This document shows, piece by piece, positions 27,175 through 36,565 of a DNA stretch of 64,000 bases. The notes beneath the pieces are model-generated. The model saw nothing but the letters and a program-made list of their open reading frames with translations, did not search any database and was not told where the DNA came from. Source of the stretch: Dictyobacter kobayashii (lineage in GTDB: Bacteria > Chloroflexota > Ktedonobacteria > Ktedonobacterales > Ktedonobacteraceae); assembly GCF_003967555.1 (NCBI RefSeq), contig NZ_BIFS01000001.1, positions 3,844,001 to 3,908,000 on the forward strand, in the 5' to 3' direction. Made by a program: the position numbers and the translations under genes. Position 1 is the stretch's first letter; each line of letters opens with the position of its first letter.

Positions 27175-27561
27175 ATGGCTCATGATAAATGTATTACTGA
27201 GGCTGAGGAAGGTAGCCTTGGGGATTACTCATATCGAAACTTAGAATCAAGGTTAATAGGGCTTGCATATTTAGGCTACGCAGTGTCTTTTATCCTGGCA
27301 CTCCTGGAATTTTTCTTACCAATGATTGATGGACAAAACGAATTTGGGCATTCTCTCATCGGAGTTTTACTCATATATTGGATGGGCTCGTTTATGCATA
27401 TTATGGCAAAAGCTGGGGATACCTTTAATTTGAGTTTGCGCGAGTATGCCACGCGGCCAAAGGCTACACTACGCAAATGGCTTGAATTTGTCGCATTCAA
27501 CCTTAACTTTGGTCTTTGCTATACATTCTTATTACTTATGATTGGTACCCTGTATCCTTAA
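27175..27561 (+). CDS. Hypothetical small membrane protein
   Basis: 128 aa from the ATG at 27175, which has AGAGG upstream; an in-frame start at 27133 has none. Three hydrophobic spans at about 28-47 (GLAYLGYAVSFILALLEFFL), 58-78 and 105-125. The loop LREYATRPKATLRKW is basic and probably cytoplasmic. No family recognised. Codon use is more AT-rich than in the neighbours. Confidence 0.6.
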   Translation: MAHDKCITEAEEGSLGDYSYRNLESRLIGLAYLGYAVSFILALLEFFLPMIDGQNEFGHSLIGVLLIYWMGSFMHIMAKAGDTFNLSLREYATRPKATLRKWLEFVAFNLNFGLCYTFLLLMIGTLYP

Positions 27562-27602
27562 CCCTCTTTTAAATCCGAATTCACACTTAATAGAAGGTTT
27601 TG

Positions 27603-28097
27603 ATGTAAAAAGACAGTTTAGCTCATAAAATTCGTGCGACGCCAAACTGTCAGGTTTACGATCCTGTAGGACTTCCAATTTTAGATCTGAATCATGTTTT
27701 ACCGGAATATTTGAAACAGTTCTATACCATATGTGGGGGTATAAGCCTGTTTAATGGACCAGATGGAGAATATTCTCCATTAATTATTGTGCCACCTACG
27801 TGTTGTGTTCTTGCTAACCCGGTAATCATAGGTGAGACTGTTGAGGACGACATAACTGCTAGCTGGTATATCATTGGTGATGATACAGGTAGTGATTACT
27901 TGACCATTGATTTTAGTAAGGAAAGATTTGGTAGATGCTATGATAGTTTTCATGAAACGCATGGATTAAGTGGGGATTGTCCAGTTATAGCGACCTCTTT
28001 TACGGATCTTCTTTCACGTCTCTATAACAATGAAGGGCAATATTGGTATTGGTTGCGGCCAGATTTTGTGCCTCTCGGTGATGCATACGACATGTGA
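27603..28097 (+). pseudogene. SUKH (SMI1/KNR4)-like protein with stop at codon 2
   Basis: The frame reads ATG TAA AAA GAC... with a good ribosome site (GAAGG) before the ATG at 27603, then stays open for 162 codons. The first residues after the stop (ATPNCQVYDPVGLPILDLNH) and the rest (LPEYLKQFYTICGGISLFNG, then WYIIGDDTGSDYLTIDFS, RCYDSFHETHG and YWYWLRPDF) look like a SUKH domain. SUKH proteins are often immunity proteins for contact-delivered toxins. A C-to-T change of a CAA codon would make the stop. If the stop is real, only weak internal starts such as TTG 27711 remain (128 aa). Confidence 0.6.
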
Positions 28098-28136
28098 TTT
28101 ATTATAAGATCACGGATGGTTTTAAGAAGGAAGGGG

Positions 28137-28209
28137 CGCGCCCAGCAGGGTTCGAACCTGCGGCCAACCGCTTAGAAGGCGGTTGCTCTATCCACTGAGC
28201 TATGGGCGC
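28137..28209 (-). tRNA. tRNA-Arg (anticodon TCT)
   Basis: 73 nt cloverleaf on the minus strand: acceptor GCGCCCA/TGGGCGC, D-arm GCTC/GAGC, anticodon stem ACCGC/GCGGT with loop CTTCTAA, T-arm GCAGG TTCGAAC CCTGC, discriminator G. CCA is not encoded. Confidence 0.97.
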
Positions 28210-28333
28210 GTGTTGAGGATGCAATACATCCTCTATAATTCCATGATAGCAAGGATTCTTGCGGATTGTCAAGTACCTTTGGCACCACTTTTGTGGCCTG
28301 TTTCCGCTTTGTCGCGGGTCGGTGCGTATCGTA

Positions 28334-28810
28334 TCATGGTGTGCGCGCCTGGTCGGGGGTGGCCAGGGAGAGCCTGATGATCTCGCGTTGTGAGGGGAGC
28401 AGGCCAGCTGGGAGCTCGTTGGGGTGGAAGAAGCGCGCCTCCATCACCTCGCGGTTATCGAGCCGTTCTTCGCCACCGAGGAAGGTGCCGCGATAGCTGG
28501 CTTCGAGGCGCAGGCGGTAGCCGCTGACAACGCGGATCAGGGACGTCACTTGAATGTTGTAGCCGGTCTCTTCGCGCACCTCGCGGCGCAGCGTATCTTC
28601 CAGGCGTTCATTTTTGTTGGCATAGCCGCCGGGCAGTCCCCAGGTGGCCTGCATCCAGAAGCGGTGGCGCAACAACAGGATGCGCCCCTGCTCATCGAAG
28701 ATCACCCCGGACACCCCGACGATAAACTTGGGATGCATCAACCAGAGAAAGTACCATTGTGGCTTGCCGCGTAGTAGCTTCCACAGCCGCAGCAGCAGGT
28801 GATTGATCAT
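28334..28810 (-). CDS. Nudix hydrolase
   Basis: 158 aa, ATG with CAGGAG upstream. The Nudix box G-x5-E-x7-R-E-x2-E-E-x-G is intact (GGYANKNERLEDTLRREVRE then ETGY), binding the metal that cleaves a nucleoside diphosphate linked to another group. A short hydrophobic basic N-terminus (LLLRLWKLLRGKPQWYFLWL) may touch the membrane. The end (PNELPAGLLPSQREIIRLSL) is typical of ADP-ribose pyrophosphatase-like members, but the substrate cannot be fixed. Confidence 0.88.
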   Translation of the reverse strand: MINHLLLRLWKLLRGKPQWYFLWLMHPKFIVGVSGVIFDEQGRILLLRHRFWMQATWGLPGGYANKNERLEDTLRREVREETGYNIQVTSLIRVVSGYRLRLEASYRGTFLGGEERLDNREVMEARFFHPNELPAGLLPSQREIIRLSLATPDQARTP

Positions 28811-29023
28811 AGCAACTCCTGGCTCTCTATTTTCTAAAGATAGCTGGATGCAACCGCTTTATGCTATACTGAGCATTACCATCAATTGCACCTTCCTCCT
28901 ATTTTGACATACCGGCAGAACGTTGCAAAGGGTATTGTCCAACAAAGCAGGCATTCAGCTATTTTCGGGGCGCAGCTGCAGCTCGCAAGGGGGTCATAAG
29001 AGCCCCGCTGACCCTCTTCAGCC

Positions 29024-29052
29024 TTGACATTGATGGGGAAACCACATATAAT
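29024..29052 (+). promoter_or_regulatory. Consensus sigma-70 promoter for sufB
   Basis: TTGACA at 29024-29029 and TATAAT at 29047-29052 with a 17-bp spacer, a perfect housekeeping promoter, about 98 bp before the sufB start. The remainder of the 28811-29149 gap shows nothing else. Confidence 0.85.
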
Positions 29053-29149
29053 ACAATTAAATCCGAGTCCAGAAGTAAGGATTAAACTACTAAGAAAGCA
29101 CGTGGCTTTCTGTGTCTCAGATAGAATCAGCCAGCAAGTGGAGTGAATC

Positions 29150-30550
29150 ATGAGTCAAGCATTTGAATTGGAACAGGGTAACTACAGTGCTGGGTTCCAT
29201 GTTAAAGAAAACTATACATATAAGTCCGAGAGAGGGCTGACCCGCAAGGTCGTCGAGCAGATTTCCGAAATGAAGGGCGAACCCAGTTGGATGCGCGACT
29301 TCCGCCTCAAGAGCTTTGATCTCTATGAGAAGCGTCCCATGCCTACCTGGGGAGCTGATCTGTCGGGCATTGATTTCGACAATATCTTTTATTATATCAA
29401 GCCAGTTGCCCAGCAGGGTAAGAACTGGGATGATATTCCTTTAGAGATCAAGGATACCTTTGATCGCCTGGGCATTCCGCAGGCTGAGCAGAAGTACCTG
29501 GCCGGTGTCACCGCTCAGTACGAGAGTGAGGCCGTCTACCACAAGATGCGCGAAGACCTCGAGAAGCTAGGCGTGATCTTTACCGATATGGATACCGCGC
29601 TACGTGAATATCCAGATATCATTAAAGAGCACTTTGGCTCGATCATCCCGCCATCCGACAACAAGTTCGCTTCATTGAATAGCGCCGTCTGGAGTGGTGG
29701 AAGCTTCGTCTACGTGCCACGCAACGTGCGCGTCGAGATCCCGCTGCAGGCCTACTTCCGTATCAACGCCCAGAACATGGGCCAGTTCGAGCGCACACTG
29801 ATTATCGCCGAGCCAGGCTCCTATGTCCACTACGTTGAGGGTTGTACCGCGCCAAGCTATAGCAGTGACAGCCTGCACAGTGCAGTCGTAGAGATCAAAG
29901 CCATGGAAGGTGCGCGTGTACGTTACACTACCATCCAGAACTGGTCGAAGAACGTCTACAACCTGGTCACCAAGCGTGCCGCCGCCTATCGCGACGCCAC
30001 CATGGAATGGGTTGATGGCAACCTCGGCTCAAAGGTCACCATGAAGTACCCGGCCGTCTTATTGATGGAGCCAGGAGCTCGCGGTGATGTGCTCTCAGTC
30101 GCCTTCGCGAACGACGGCATGCACCAGGACGCCGGCGCCAAGATCACCCATCTGGCACCACACACCACGTCCCAGATCCTGTCGAAGTCCGTCTCCAAGG
30201 GTACCGGTCGCGCCTCCTATCGAGGACTGGTCCGCATCAATCCAGGTGCGCACCACACCAAGTCCAGCGTTCGTTGTGACGCGCTCTTGCTCGACGAGAA
30301 TGCCCGTACCGACACCTATCCAACCATTCGTGTTGAAGAGAACCAGACCGAGATCGGCCACGAAGCCACCGTCTCCAAAGTCGGTGAGGACCAGCTCTTC
30401 TACCTGATGAGCCGTGGTCTGGACGAGTCTGAGGCCTACTCACTGATCGTTAACGGTTTCATCGAGCCAATCACCAAAGAGCTCCCGATGGAATACGCCG
30501 TCGAACTCAACCGCCTGATCCAGCTGGAAATGTCCGGCAGCGTCGGCTAA
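29150..30550 (+). CDS. sufB: Fe-S cluster assembly protein SufB
   Basis: 466 aa, full family length. Distinct SufB stretches: WMRDFRLKSFDLYEKRPMPT near the N-terminus, SAVWSGGSFVYVPRNVRVEI and FERTLIIAEPGSYVHYVEGC in the middle, and TKSSVRCDALLLDENARTDT and SRGLDESEAYSLIVNGFIEP near the end. With SufC and SufD it forms the scaffold that builds Fe-S clusters in the cytoplasm. Here it stands alone behind its own consensus promoter and ahead of a strong terminator; sufC, sufD, sufS and sufU are not in the window. Confidence 0.96.
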   Translation: MSQAFELEQGNYSAGFHVKENYTYKSERGLTRKVVEQISEMKGEPSWMRDFRLKSFDLYEKRPMPTWGADLSGIDFDNIFYYIKPVAQQGKNWDDIPLEIKDTFDRLGIPQAEQKYLAGVTAQYESEAVYHKMREDLEKLGVIFTDMDTALREYPDIIKEHFGSIIPPSDNKFASLNSAVWSGGSFVYVPRNVRVEIPLQAYFRINAQNMGQFERTLIIAEPGSYVHYVEGCTAPSYSSDSLHSAVVEIKAMEGARVRYTTIQNWSKNVYNLVTKRAAAYRDATMEWVDGNLGSKVTMKYPAVLLMEPGARGDVLSVAFANDGMHQDAGAKITHLAPHTTSQILSKSVSKGTGRASYRGLVRINPGAHHTKSSVRCDALLLDENARTDTYPTIRVEENQTEIGHEATVSKVGEDQLFYLMSRGLDESEAYSLIVNGFIEPITKELPMEYAVELNRLIQLEMSGSVG

Positions 30551-30584
30551 GCGGCGAGCGGTCACACCGTCAAAAAACCAAACG

Positions 30585-30616
30585 AAAGAGCCTGCCATCC
30601 CGGCAGGCTCTTTTTT
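30585..30616 (+). terminator. Intrinsic terminator of sufB
   Basis: Stem AAAGAGCCTGCC / GGCAGGCTCTTT, loop ATCCC, then T-run; 35 bp after the stop. Confidence 0.93.
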
Positions 30617-30753
30617 GTTGTCCCAGATAGCTCTCTTACCAAAAATATGCCAGAAGTTGCCTTACGAGGGTTACATTTTGTTTTGTTTGGTTTTATACTA
30701 GATTGAAACAGAAATATTTATGTATATATTTTTGCGAAGGAGCAGAGGCTGTT

Positions 30754-33700
30754 ATGGATTTTACTTCTGGGGCGAATTGGATCTGGCAGCAGGGCGAGGT
30801 GTCGCCACGCAATTTCTGGCTGCGGGTGCGGCGGGCGTTTCGGCTTGAGGCGGCCGAGGTGAGGCGGGCCAGCTTATTGATTACGGCGGATAGCCGCTAT
30901 GAGCTATTTGTCAATGGTGAGGATGTTGGGAATGGGCCGGTGCGCTCGTTTCCGTGGGCTTATAGCTATGATGAGTATGATGTGACTGGCTGGCTACGGG
31001 CGGGCGAGGAGAATGTGCTGGCGGCCCGTGTGGTGCATTGGGGCGATCAGACCTTTCAATATATTCGTGGTCGTGGCGGCCTGCTTTGTGAGCTGGTACT
31101 GGAATACGCCGATGGGTATAGTGAGCGCATCAGCAGCGATGCCAGCTGGCTGGTCGCCGCCGATCCTGTCTTCGAGCGCCATGCACCGCGCATCTCTATC
31201 CAGCAGGGCTTTGAAGAACAGTATGATGCGCGGCAGGAAGATGGCTGGCACCTTCCCGGCTATCAGGAAGATGGCTGGCAGGCGGCTACCATCGTCGGAC
31301 CGGTCGGGACTGCACCCTGGCAAGAGTTGATCCCGCGCAGCATCCCCTTTTTGACGCGCGATGTGGTGCTGCCCAGCAAAGTCCTGGCGGCCGAGATAGC
31401 ACAGCTGCGGCCCGGTTATCGCTGGAGCTTTGACCTGCGCCATCGGGTGCGCGACCTGACGCAGGGCGTGCGCGGCGATGCGCTGGGGACACGTGGCCTG
31501 GCCTTCGCGACCGAGATTGTGGCTGAGCGCGCCTGTCGGGTGGGACTGGCCAATGCCAGCAATGCCGATTATGAGGGACGTGGTATGAGCTGTAATGGTC
31601 AGCCGCTGGCCGGTGAGCTGGAGCTACACGCTGGCCGCAACCTGTTTGTGATTGCCGGCACCGAATGGCCCGCCCTCTCCTTCCAGACCGACGAGCAGCT
31701 TACCTTTGAGGCCTCGCGACTACTGGCCATCGGCTCCACAGAGAATGAGGCCGTCTGGGCCTATTTAGGACCCTTTGATGAACGCAATGATAACTACTCC
31801 CAGCTCCTAGCGGCCAGCAGCCCTGAGCAGCTTCCTGCCGTTCCACGGGTGGCCATAGCAGCCACAGAGAATATGGAAGATATTACCCTGGTGACGCGGG
31901 CCCAGCACTTTATCTTGCCCACAGAAGGTTTTTGCGCGGCCAGCATCGCTATACCCCAGCCACGCGAGCAGCTAGAGCGGACCGACACGCCGCTGGTCGA
32001 GTCCGTCTCGGCCCTGTTGCACCAGGACGCCAATTATACCCTGCTCTATCCCCAGCAAGAAGGCGACGTGCACCTGATCATCGATTTTGGTCGTGAGCTG
32101 GTGGGCTTCCCGGTCCTGGAACTGGATGCGCCCGAGGGGACGATTGTGGATGCCAACTTATTCGAGGGCATCGACGCCAGCGGTATCTTCTGGACCGACA
32201 TGCTGCGCAACAGCTTCCGCTACACCTGTCGCGCTGGCCACCAGACCTTCCGCTCGCACCAGCGCCGTGGCTACCGCTACGCCTCCCTCACCTTCCGCTT
32301 CCCCGCCTTCACCAGCACGCCCATAAAGCTCTATAACGTGCGCACGCTCCTCAATACCTATCCGGTCGAGCGGCGCGGTAGCTTTGCCTGTAGCGATGCG
32401 CTCCTCAGCAACATCTGGGATGTCGCCGCCTACACGGTCCAGCTCTGTATGGAGGACACCTATGTGGATTGTCCCGCCTATGAGCAGGTTTTCTGGGTCG
32501 GGGATGCGCGCAACTCAGCCCTGATCAACGCCGTCACCTTTGGCGCTTATGAGCTGACCACACGCTGCCTGCTGCTGACCGATCAATCCCTATCGCGCAA
32601 ACTGGATAGCATCAAGCCGCCCCACCTGTCCAGGCGCGCCCACCTGACCACCGATCACGTGGCGAGCGGCTGGTTCAGCGAGATCCCGATGTGGACCTTC
32701 CTGTGGATCTGGAATGTGCAGGAACATTATCATATTACCGGCGACCGCGCCATCCTGGCGCAGCTCTATCCAGCGCTGCGCGAATGCCTGCAGCGCTGCC
32801 TCGCCTTCCTCTCGCCGCGTGGACTGCTCAACCTGCCCGACGTCTGGAACCTGGTGGACTGGTCCGCCATGGACCTGACGCGCGATGGTGAGGTCACCTC
32901 CTCCAATGCCCTGCTGGTCGAGAGCCTGCGCCGCGCCGCCAGCCTGGCCGAGATCCTTGCTGCTACCAATAGCGAGCAGGAGGCCGAGCTGCGCAGCGAC
33001 GCGGTCAGCTATCGCGACAACGCCGAGCGCATCTACCAGGCCATCAACGCCTACTGCTGGTCCGAGGAGCGCGGCGCCTACGTCGACACCGTCCGTGACG
33101 AGCAGGGTTATGCCTATCATCAAGCATTGGCCGCCGAATATGGGACTGCCCTCGACAGCCGCGAAAGTTTCCTGCAGCGCACCCGTATCAGCGAGCACAC
33201 CAACACCCTGGTCCTGCTCTGCCACTGCGTCCCCTCCGAGCGCATCGAACGCGTCTTACCGCTCGTCGAGGCCGCCCAGCAAGGCAACTTCATCGGCAGC
33301 TCGCCCGCCGAAGCCAGCAAATTCCCGGCCGACCAGGTCGTCCCGGTAGGTAGTCCCTGGTTCCTCTTCTTCACCGCCGAAACGCTCTTTGACTACCAAA
33401 AGCTGGACACCGTCATCACCCTCATGCGCGACCAATGGGGCCGCATGCTAGAAAAAGGGGCCACCACCTTCTGGGAAACCTTCCCCAACCTGAACAGCCC
33501 GCACTGGAGCCGCAGCCTCTGTCACGGCTGGTCCGCGGCCCCCGCCTACTTCCTCTCCACACAGGTCCTGGGCATCCAACCCAGCGAGCCCGGCTACCAA
33601 CGGGTACGCATCGCCCCGCAAACCTCCGGGCTCCAATGGGCTCGTGGCACCGTCCCCACACCCCACGGAGACATCCAGGTAAGCTGGACCCAGCAGGACA

Positions 33701-33828
33701 GCGCCTTCCAAATCGAAGTCATCCTACCCGCCAACATTACCGGAGAACTCACCCTCCAAAACACCACCCAACCCCTCAACCCCGGCCTCAACCGCATCAC
33801 CCACACAAGAAAGGAACATGGTATATAA
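30754..33828 (+). CDS. Alpha-L-rhamnosidase-like glycoside hydrolase (GH78)
   Basis: 1024 aa from the ATG at 30754 (AAGGAG and AGAGG upstream); a longer frame from 30703 has no ribosome site. N-terminal beta-domain about 1-170 (ANWIWQQGEVSPRNFWLRVR; ADSRYELFVNGEDVGNGPVR) as in Bac_rhamnosid_N. Beta-sandwich about 350-520. (alpha/alpha)6 catalytic domain about 520-900 with DTYVDCPAYEQVFWVGDARN, the usual place of the D-x-P...E...W-x-GDA acidic residues. C-terminal beta domain. No signal peptide, so it would act inside the cell on imported rhamnosides. The 3' third is strongly C-rich compared with the 5' part. Confidence 0.88.
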   Translation: MDFTSGANWIWQQGEVSPRNFWLRVRRAFRLEAAEVRRASLLITADSRYELFVNGEDVGNGPVRSFPWAYSYDEYDVTGWLRAGEENVLAARVVHWGDQTFQYIRGRGGLLCELVLEYADGYSERISSDASWLVAADPVFERHAPRISIQQGFEEQYDARQEDGWHLPGYQEDGWQAATIVGPVGTAPWQELIPRSIPFLTRDVVLPSKVLAAEIAQLRPGYRWSFDLRHRVRDLTQGVRGDALGTRGLAFATEIVAERACRVGLANASNADYEGRGMSCNGQPLAGELELHAGRNLFVIAGTEWPALSFQTDEQLTFEASRLLAIGSTENEAVWAYLGPFDERNDNYSQLLAASSPEQLPAVPRVAIAATENMEDITLVTRAQHFILPTEGFCAASIAIPQPREQLERTDTPLVESVSALLHQDANYTLLYPQQEGDVHLIIDFGRELVGFPVLELDAPEGTIVDANLFEGIDASGIFWTDMLRNSFRYTCRAGHQTFRSHQRRGYRYASLTFRFPAFTSTPIKLYNVRTLLNTYPVERRGSFACSDALLSNIWDVAAYTVQLCMEDTYVDCPAYEQVFWVGDARNSALINAVTFGAYELTTRCLLLTDQSLSRKLDSIKPPHLSRRAHLTTDHVASGWFSEIPMWTFLWIWNVQEHYHITGDRAILAQLYPALRECLQRCLAFLSPRGLLNLPDVWNLVDWSAMDLTRDGEVTSSNALLVESLRRAASLAEILAATNSEQEAELRSDAVSYRDNAERIYQAINAYCWSEERGAYVDTVRDEQGYAYHQALAAEYGTALDSRESFLQRTRISEHTNTLVLLCHCVPSERIERVLPLVEAAQQGNFIGSSPAEASKFPADQVVPVGSPWFLFFTAETLFDYQKLDTVITLMRDQWGRMLEKGATTFWETFPNLNSPHWSRSLCHGWSAAPAYFLSTQVLGIQPSEPGYQRVRIAPQTSGLQWARGTVPTPHGDIQVSWTQQDSAFQIEVILPANITGELTLQNTTQPLNPGLNRITHTRKEHGI

Positions 33829-33934
33829 AAGAAAAATAATGCAAACCCCGTAGGTGCGACCTTCAACGGTCGCTTCCATCCCGCACCTGCACGTCCCAGC
33901 AAGGCGAAACGCCAGCCTACAAAGAACCTCGCCG

Positions 33935-33966
33935 TGCGGCCACGTACCAAAAAATACGTGGCCGCA
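33935..33966. repeat. Hairpin in the gap after the rhamnosidase
   Basis: Perfect 12-bp arms TGCGGCCACGTA / TACGTGGCCGCA with an 8-nt loop. The gap 33829-34096 also holds GCGACC/GGTCGC at 33856-33873 and the stretch GTAGGTGCGACCTTCAACGG, a possible distant MITE-family relative. No gene seen. Confidence 0.65.
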
Positions 33967-34096
33967 TGGCTGGGATGGTCCGCCCTGGGGCACAGCAGGT
34001 TGCCGTTTTGGGGTGCTTGAGAGAGAATAGAAAGGTAGCCGCAGCAAATTGTTATGTCCGCAGCTGTGACCAAAAAAAAGAAATAAGGGAATATGT

Positions 34097-34773
34097 ATGC
34101 AGATTGATATTCCAGAGAGCTGGCACGCCCATTTGAATGGCGAGCTAGAGAAACCATATTTTCAGAAGCTGGCCCATTTTGTGGATGCAGAGCGCCAGCA
34201 ATACGAAGTCTTTCCCCCGAGGTAGATGTCTTCTCGGCGTTTCGCCATACGCCCTATGATAATGTAAATGTTTTTCTGTTAGGGCAAGATCCTTATCATG
34301 ATCATAATCAGGCCCACGGCCTCTGCTTCTCGGTGCGCCCCGGCATCAAGCCGCCGCCCTCGCTAGTCAATATGTTTAAGGAACTGCGCGAAGATCTCGG
34401 GTGCAGCATTCCGAATAACGGCTACCTGGTTCCCTGGGCCGATCAGGGCATGCTGATGTTAAATGCCGTTTTGACCGTGCGCGCCCACCAGGCCAATTCG
34501 CACAAGAATCACGGCTGGGAAGTCTTCACCGACGAAGTGATTCGTGTCGTCAACGCCAAAGAGAGCCCCGTCATCTTTGTCCTGTGGGGTGGCTATGCGC
34601 AGAAGAAAAAGGCCCTGATCGATACCAGCCGCCACACCATCATTGAATCCGCTCACCCCTCGCCCCTCTCGGCTCGCAACGGCTTCTTTGGCAGCCGCCC
34701 ATTCTCAAAAATCAACGCCTCCCTGCGTGCCGCTGGCAAACCAGAGATCAATTGGCAGTTACCCAATCTTTAA
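34097..34773 (+). pseudogene. ung: Uracil-DNA glycosylase (family 1), frameshifted
   Basis: ATG at 34097 with AAGGGA upstream gives MQIDIPESWHAHLNGELEKP, the normal UNG start. The frame breaks at the C5 run 34214-34218; one more C restores YEVFPPEVDVFSAFRHTPYD and the catalytic motif LLGQDPYHD (water-activating Asp). It continues with GLCFSV, the leucine-loop motif HPSPLSARNGFFG and the end PEINWQLPNL. The restored protein is about 225 aa, full length. It removes uracil from DNA. The break is almost certainly a base-calling error in an otherwise perfect gene. Confidence 0.93.
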
Positions 34774-34909
34774 TAAACTCTGCCCCGCTGCTTCTCTTTT
34801 GAAAAATCGAACGTGTACACTAGTGTATAGATACATATGTGTGAGGGATGGATTACATAAGTCCGCTTATCCATCCCTCTTTATTCGCTATCAAGAGAGA
34901 ACTCTATCT

Positions 34910-36525
34910 ATGTTGCCAAAGAACAAGGGATTCTGGATCCTGCTCGCGACGATACTGGGCTCCAGTATGGCCTTCATTGACGGTAGTGTGGTCAATGTGG
35001 CCTTGCCGCGTATCCAGGTTGATTTAAATGCCACGGCCGCCAGCGTGCAATGGGTCGTTGAAGCCTATGCTTTATTCCTGGGCTCATTAATTCTCGTTGG
35101 CGGCTCAATGGGCGACCTCTATGGTCGCAAGCGCATGTTTGCCGTTGGTATTGTCATTTTCGCCCTGGCCTCCCTGTGGTGTGGCCTGACCACCGACATC
35201 ACGCAGCTAGTGGTAGCGCGCGCCGTCCAGGGTATCGGTGGCGCCTTATTAACCCCTGAAAGCCTGGCCATTCTGCGCGCCTCCTTTGACGAGTCCCAGC
35301 GCGGCAAAGCCATTGGCCTCTGGTCCGCCTTCTCCGCCATCACCTCGGCCCTGGGACCCGTGCTCGGTGGCTGGCTGGTCCAATACGCCTCCTGGCGCTG
35401 GGTCTTCTTTATTAATCTGCCGCTGGCCGTGATCGTGATGATAGTGCTGTTTATCTTTGTGCCCGAGAGCCGTAGCGAGGGGACCAACCGCCACCTGGAT
35501 ATCGCCGGAGCGTGTCTGGCCACGCTTGGACTGGGCCTGCTCGTCTTCGGCCTGATCGAAGCCAGCAGCTATGGCATCACGCATCCCCTCGTCATTGGCT
35601 GCGTCCTGGCGGGTATCTTAGCCCTGGTAGGCTTCATCTTTGTTGAGCGCCGCAGCCCGGCCCCCATGATGCCCTTGCAGCTATTTAGCTCACGCATCTT
35701 TAGCGGCACCAACCTCCTGACCTTCTTTCTGTATGCCGCCCTGGGGGCCACGCTCTACTTCCTGCCCTTCAACCTGATCCGGGTCCAGGGCTACTCGCCG
35801 ACCGCCGCCGGCTCCGCCCTCCTGCCCTTTACGCTGCTCATGTTCTCGCTCTCGCGCTGGTCTGGTGGCCTGGTGGTCCGCTTCGGCGCTCGCCCACCGC
35901 TGGTAATTGGCCCGTTGATCGCTGGCATCGGCTATATCCTGTTTGCCATCCCCGGTATCGGTGGTAGCTATTGGACCACCTATTTCCCGGCCGTCATGGT
36001 GCTGGGTCTGGGTATGGCCATCACCGTAGCGCCCCTGACCACCACCGTCATGGGGCCGTCGAGGACCAATATGCCGGTACGGCCTCAGGTGTCAATAATG
36101 CCGTGGCCCGTATCGCCAACCTGTTTGCCATTGCCATCTTTAGCCTGATAGTAATATCCATTTTCAATCTGGCCCTGGATAACCAGATTGCTACGCAACA
36201 TGTCTCGGCCGTCGCCAGCCACGCGCTGGATGCGCAGCGTAGCAAACTGGCCGCCGCCGAAGTACCCGCTAGCATTGATGCAGGCACCCGCAAGATCTTA
36301 CAGCAAGGAATTGCCGAATCGTTCATGCTCAGCTTCCGCGTTGCCATGCTAATGGGGGCCGGCCTGGCCTTTATCAGCTCGCTCTGTGCCGCCCTGACCG
36401 TACCATCGCGCCGCCGCAAAGTAAAGGCAAAGCAGGAAGAGCGACAATGTGGTGACAATGCGTGTACACTAATGTATGCCCATCGCAGTGTCGATACGGA
36501 GTCCGCCACCGCAGCGGATAACTAA
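34910..36525 (+). pseudogene. MFS drug-resistance-type transporter (DHA2, 14 TM), frameshifted
   Basis: Start MLPKNKGFWILLATILGSSM at 34910. Motif A GGSMGDLYGRKRMFAVG, motif C-like SALGPVLGGWLVQYASWRWV, and many hydrophobic spans, as in EmrB/QacA-type proton-driven exporters. The frame breaks at the G4 run 36052-36055; one more G gives TTTVMGAVEDQYAGTASGVN, the conserved motif before the last spans. The restored protein is about 538 aa. It precedes the FGGY kinase by 40 bp. It could export a product of the ketosynthase cluster across the way, but nothing proves this. Confidence 0.88.
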
Positions 36526-36565
36526 CATTGCTGTTCTTATAGTAATTTATTGGGAGAGATATTTT

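Noticed and set aside
32590..33225. 211-aa open frame opposite the rhamnosidase
   Set aside because: Shadow of a GC-rich real gene with third-position bias.
34643..34909. N-terminal extension of the MFS transporter
   Set aside because: It overlaps the end of the uracil-DNA glycosylase gene in another frame; transporter homology starts at MLPKNKGFW.
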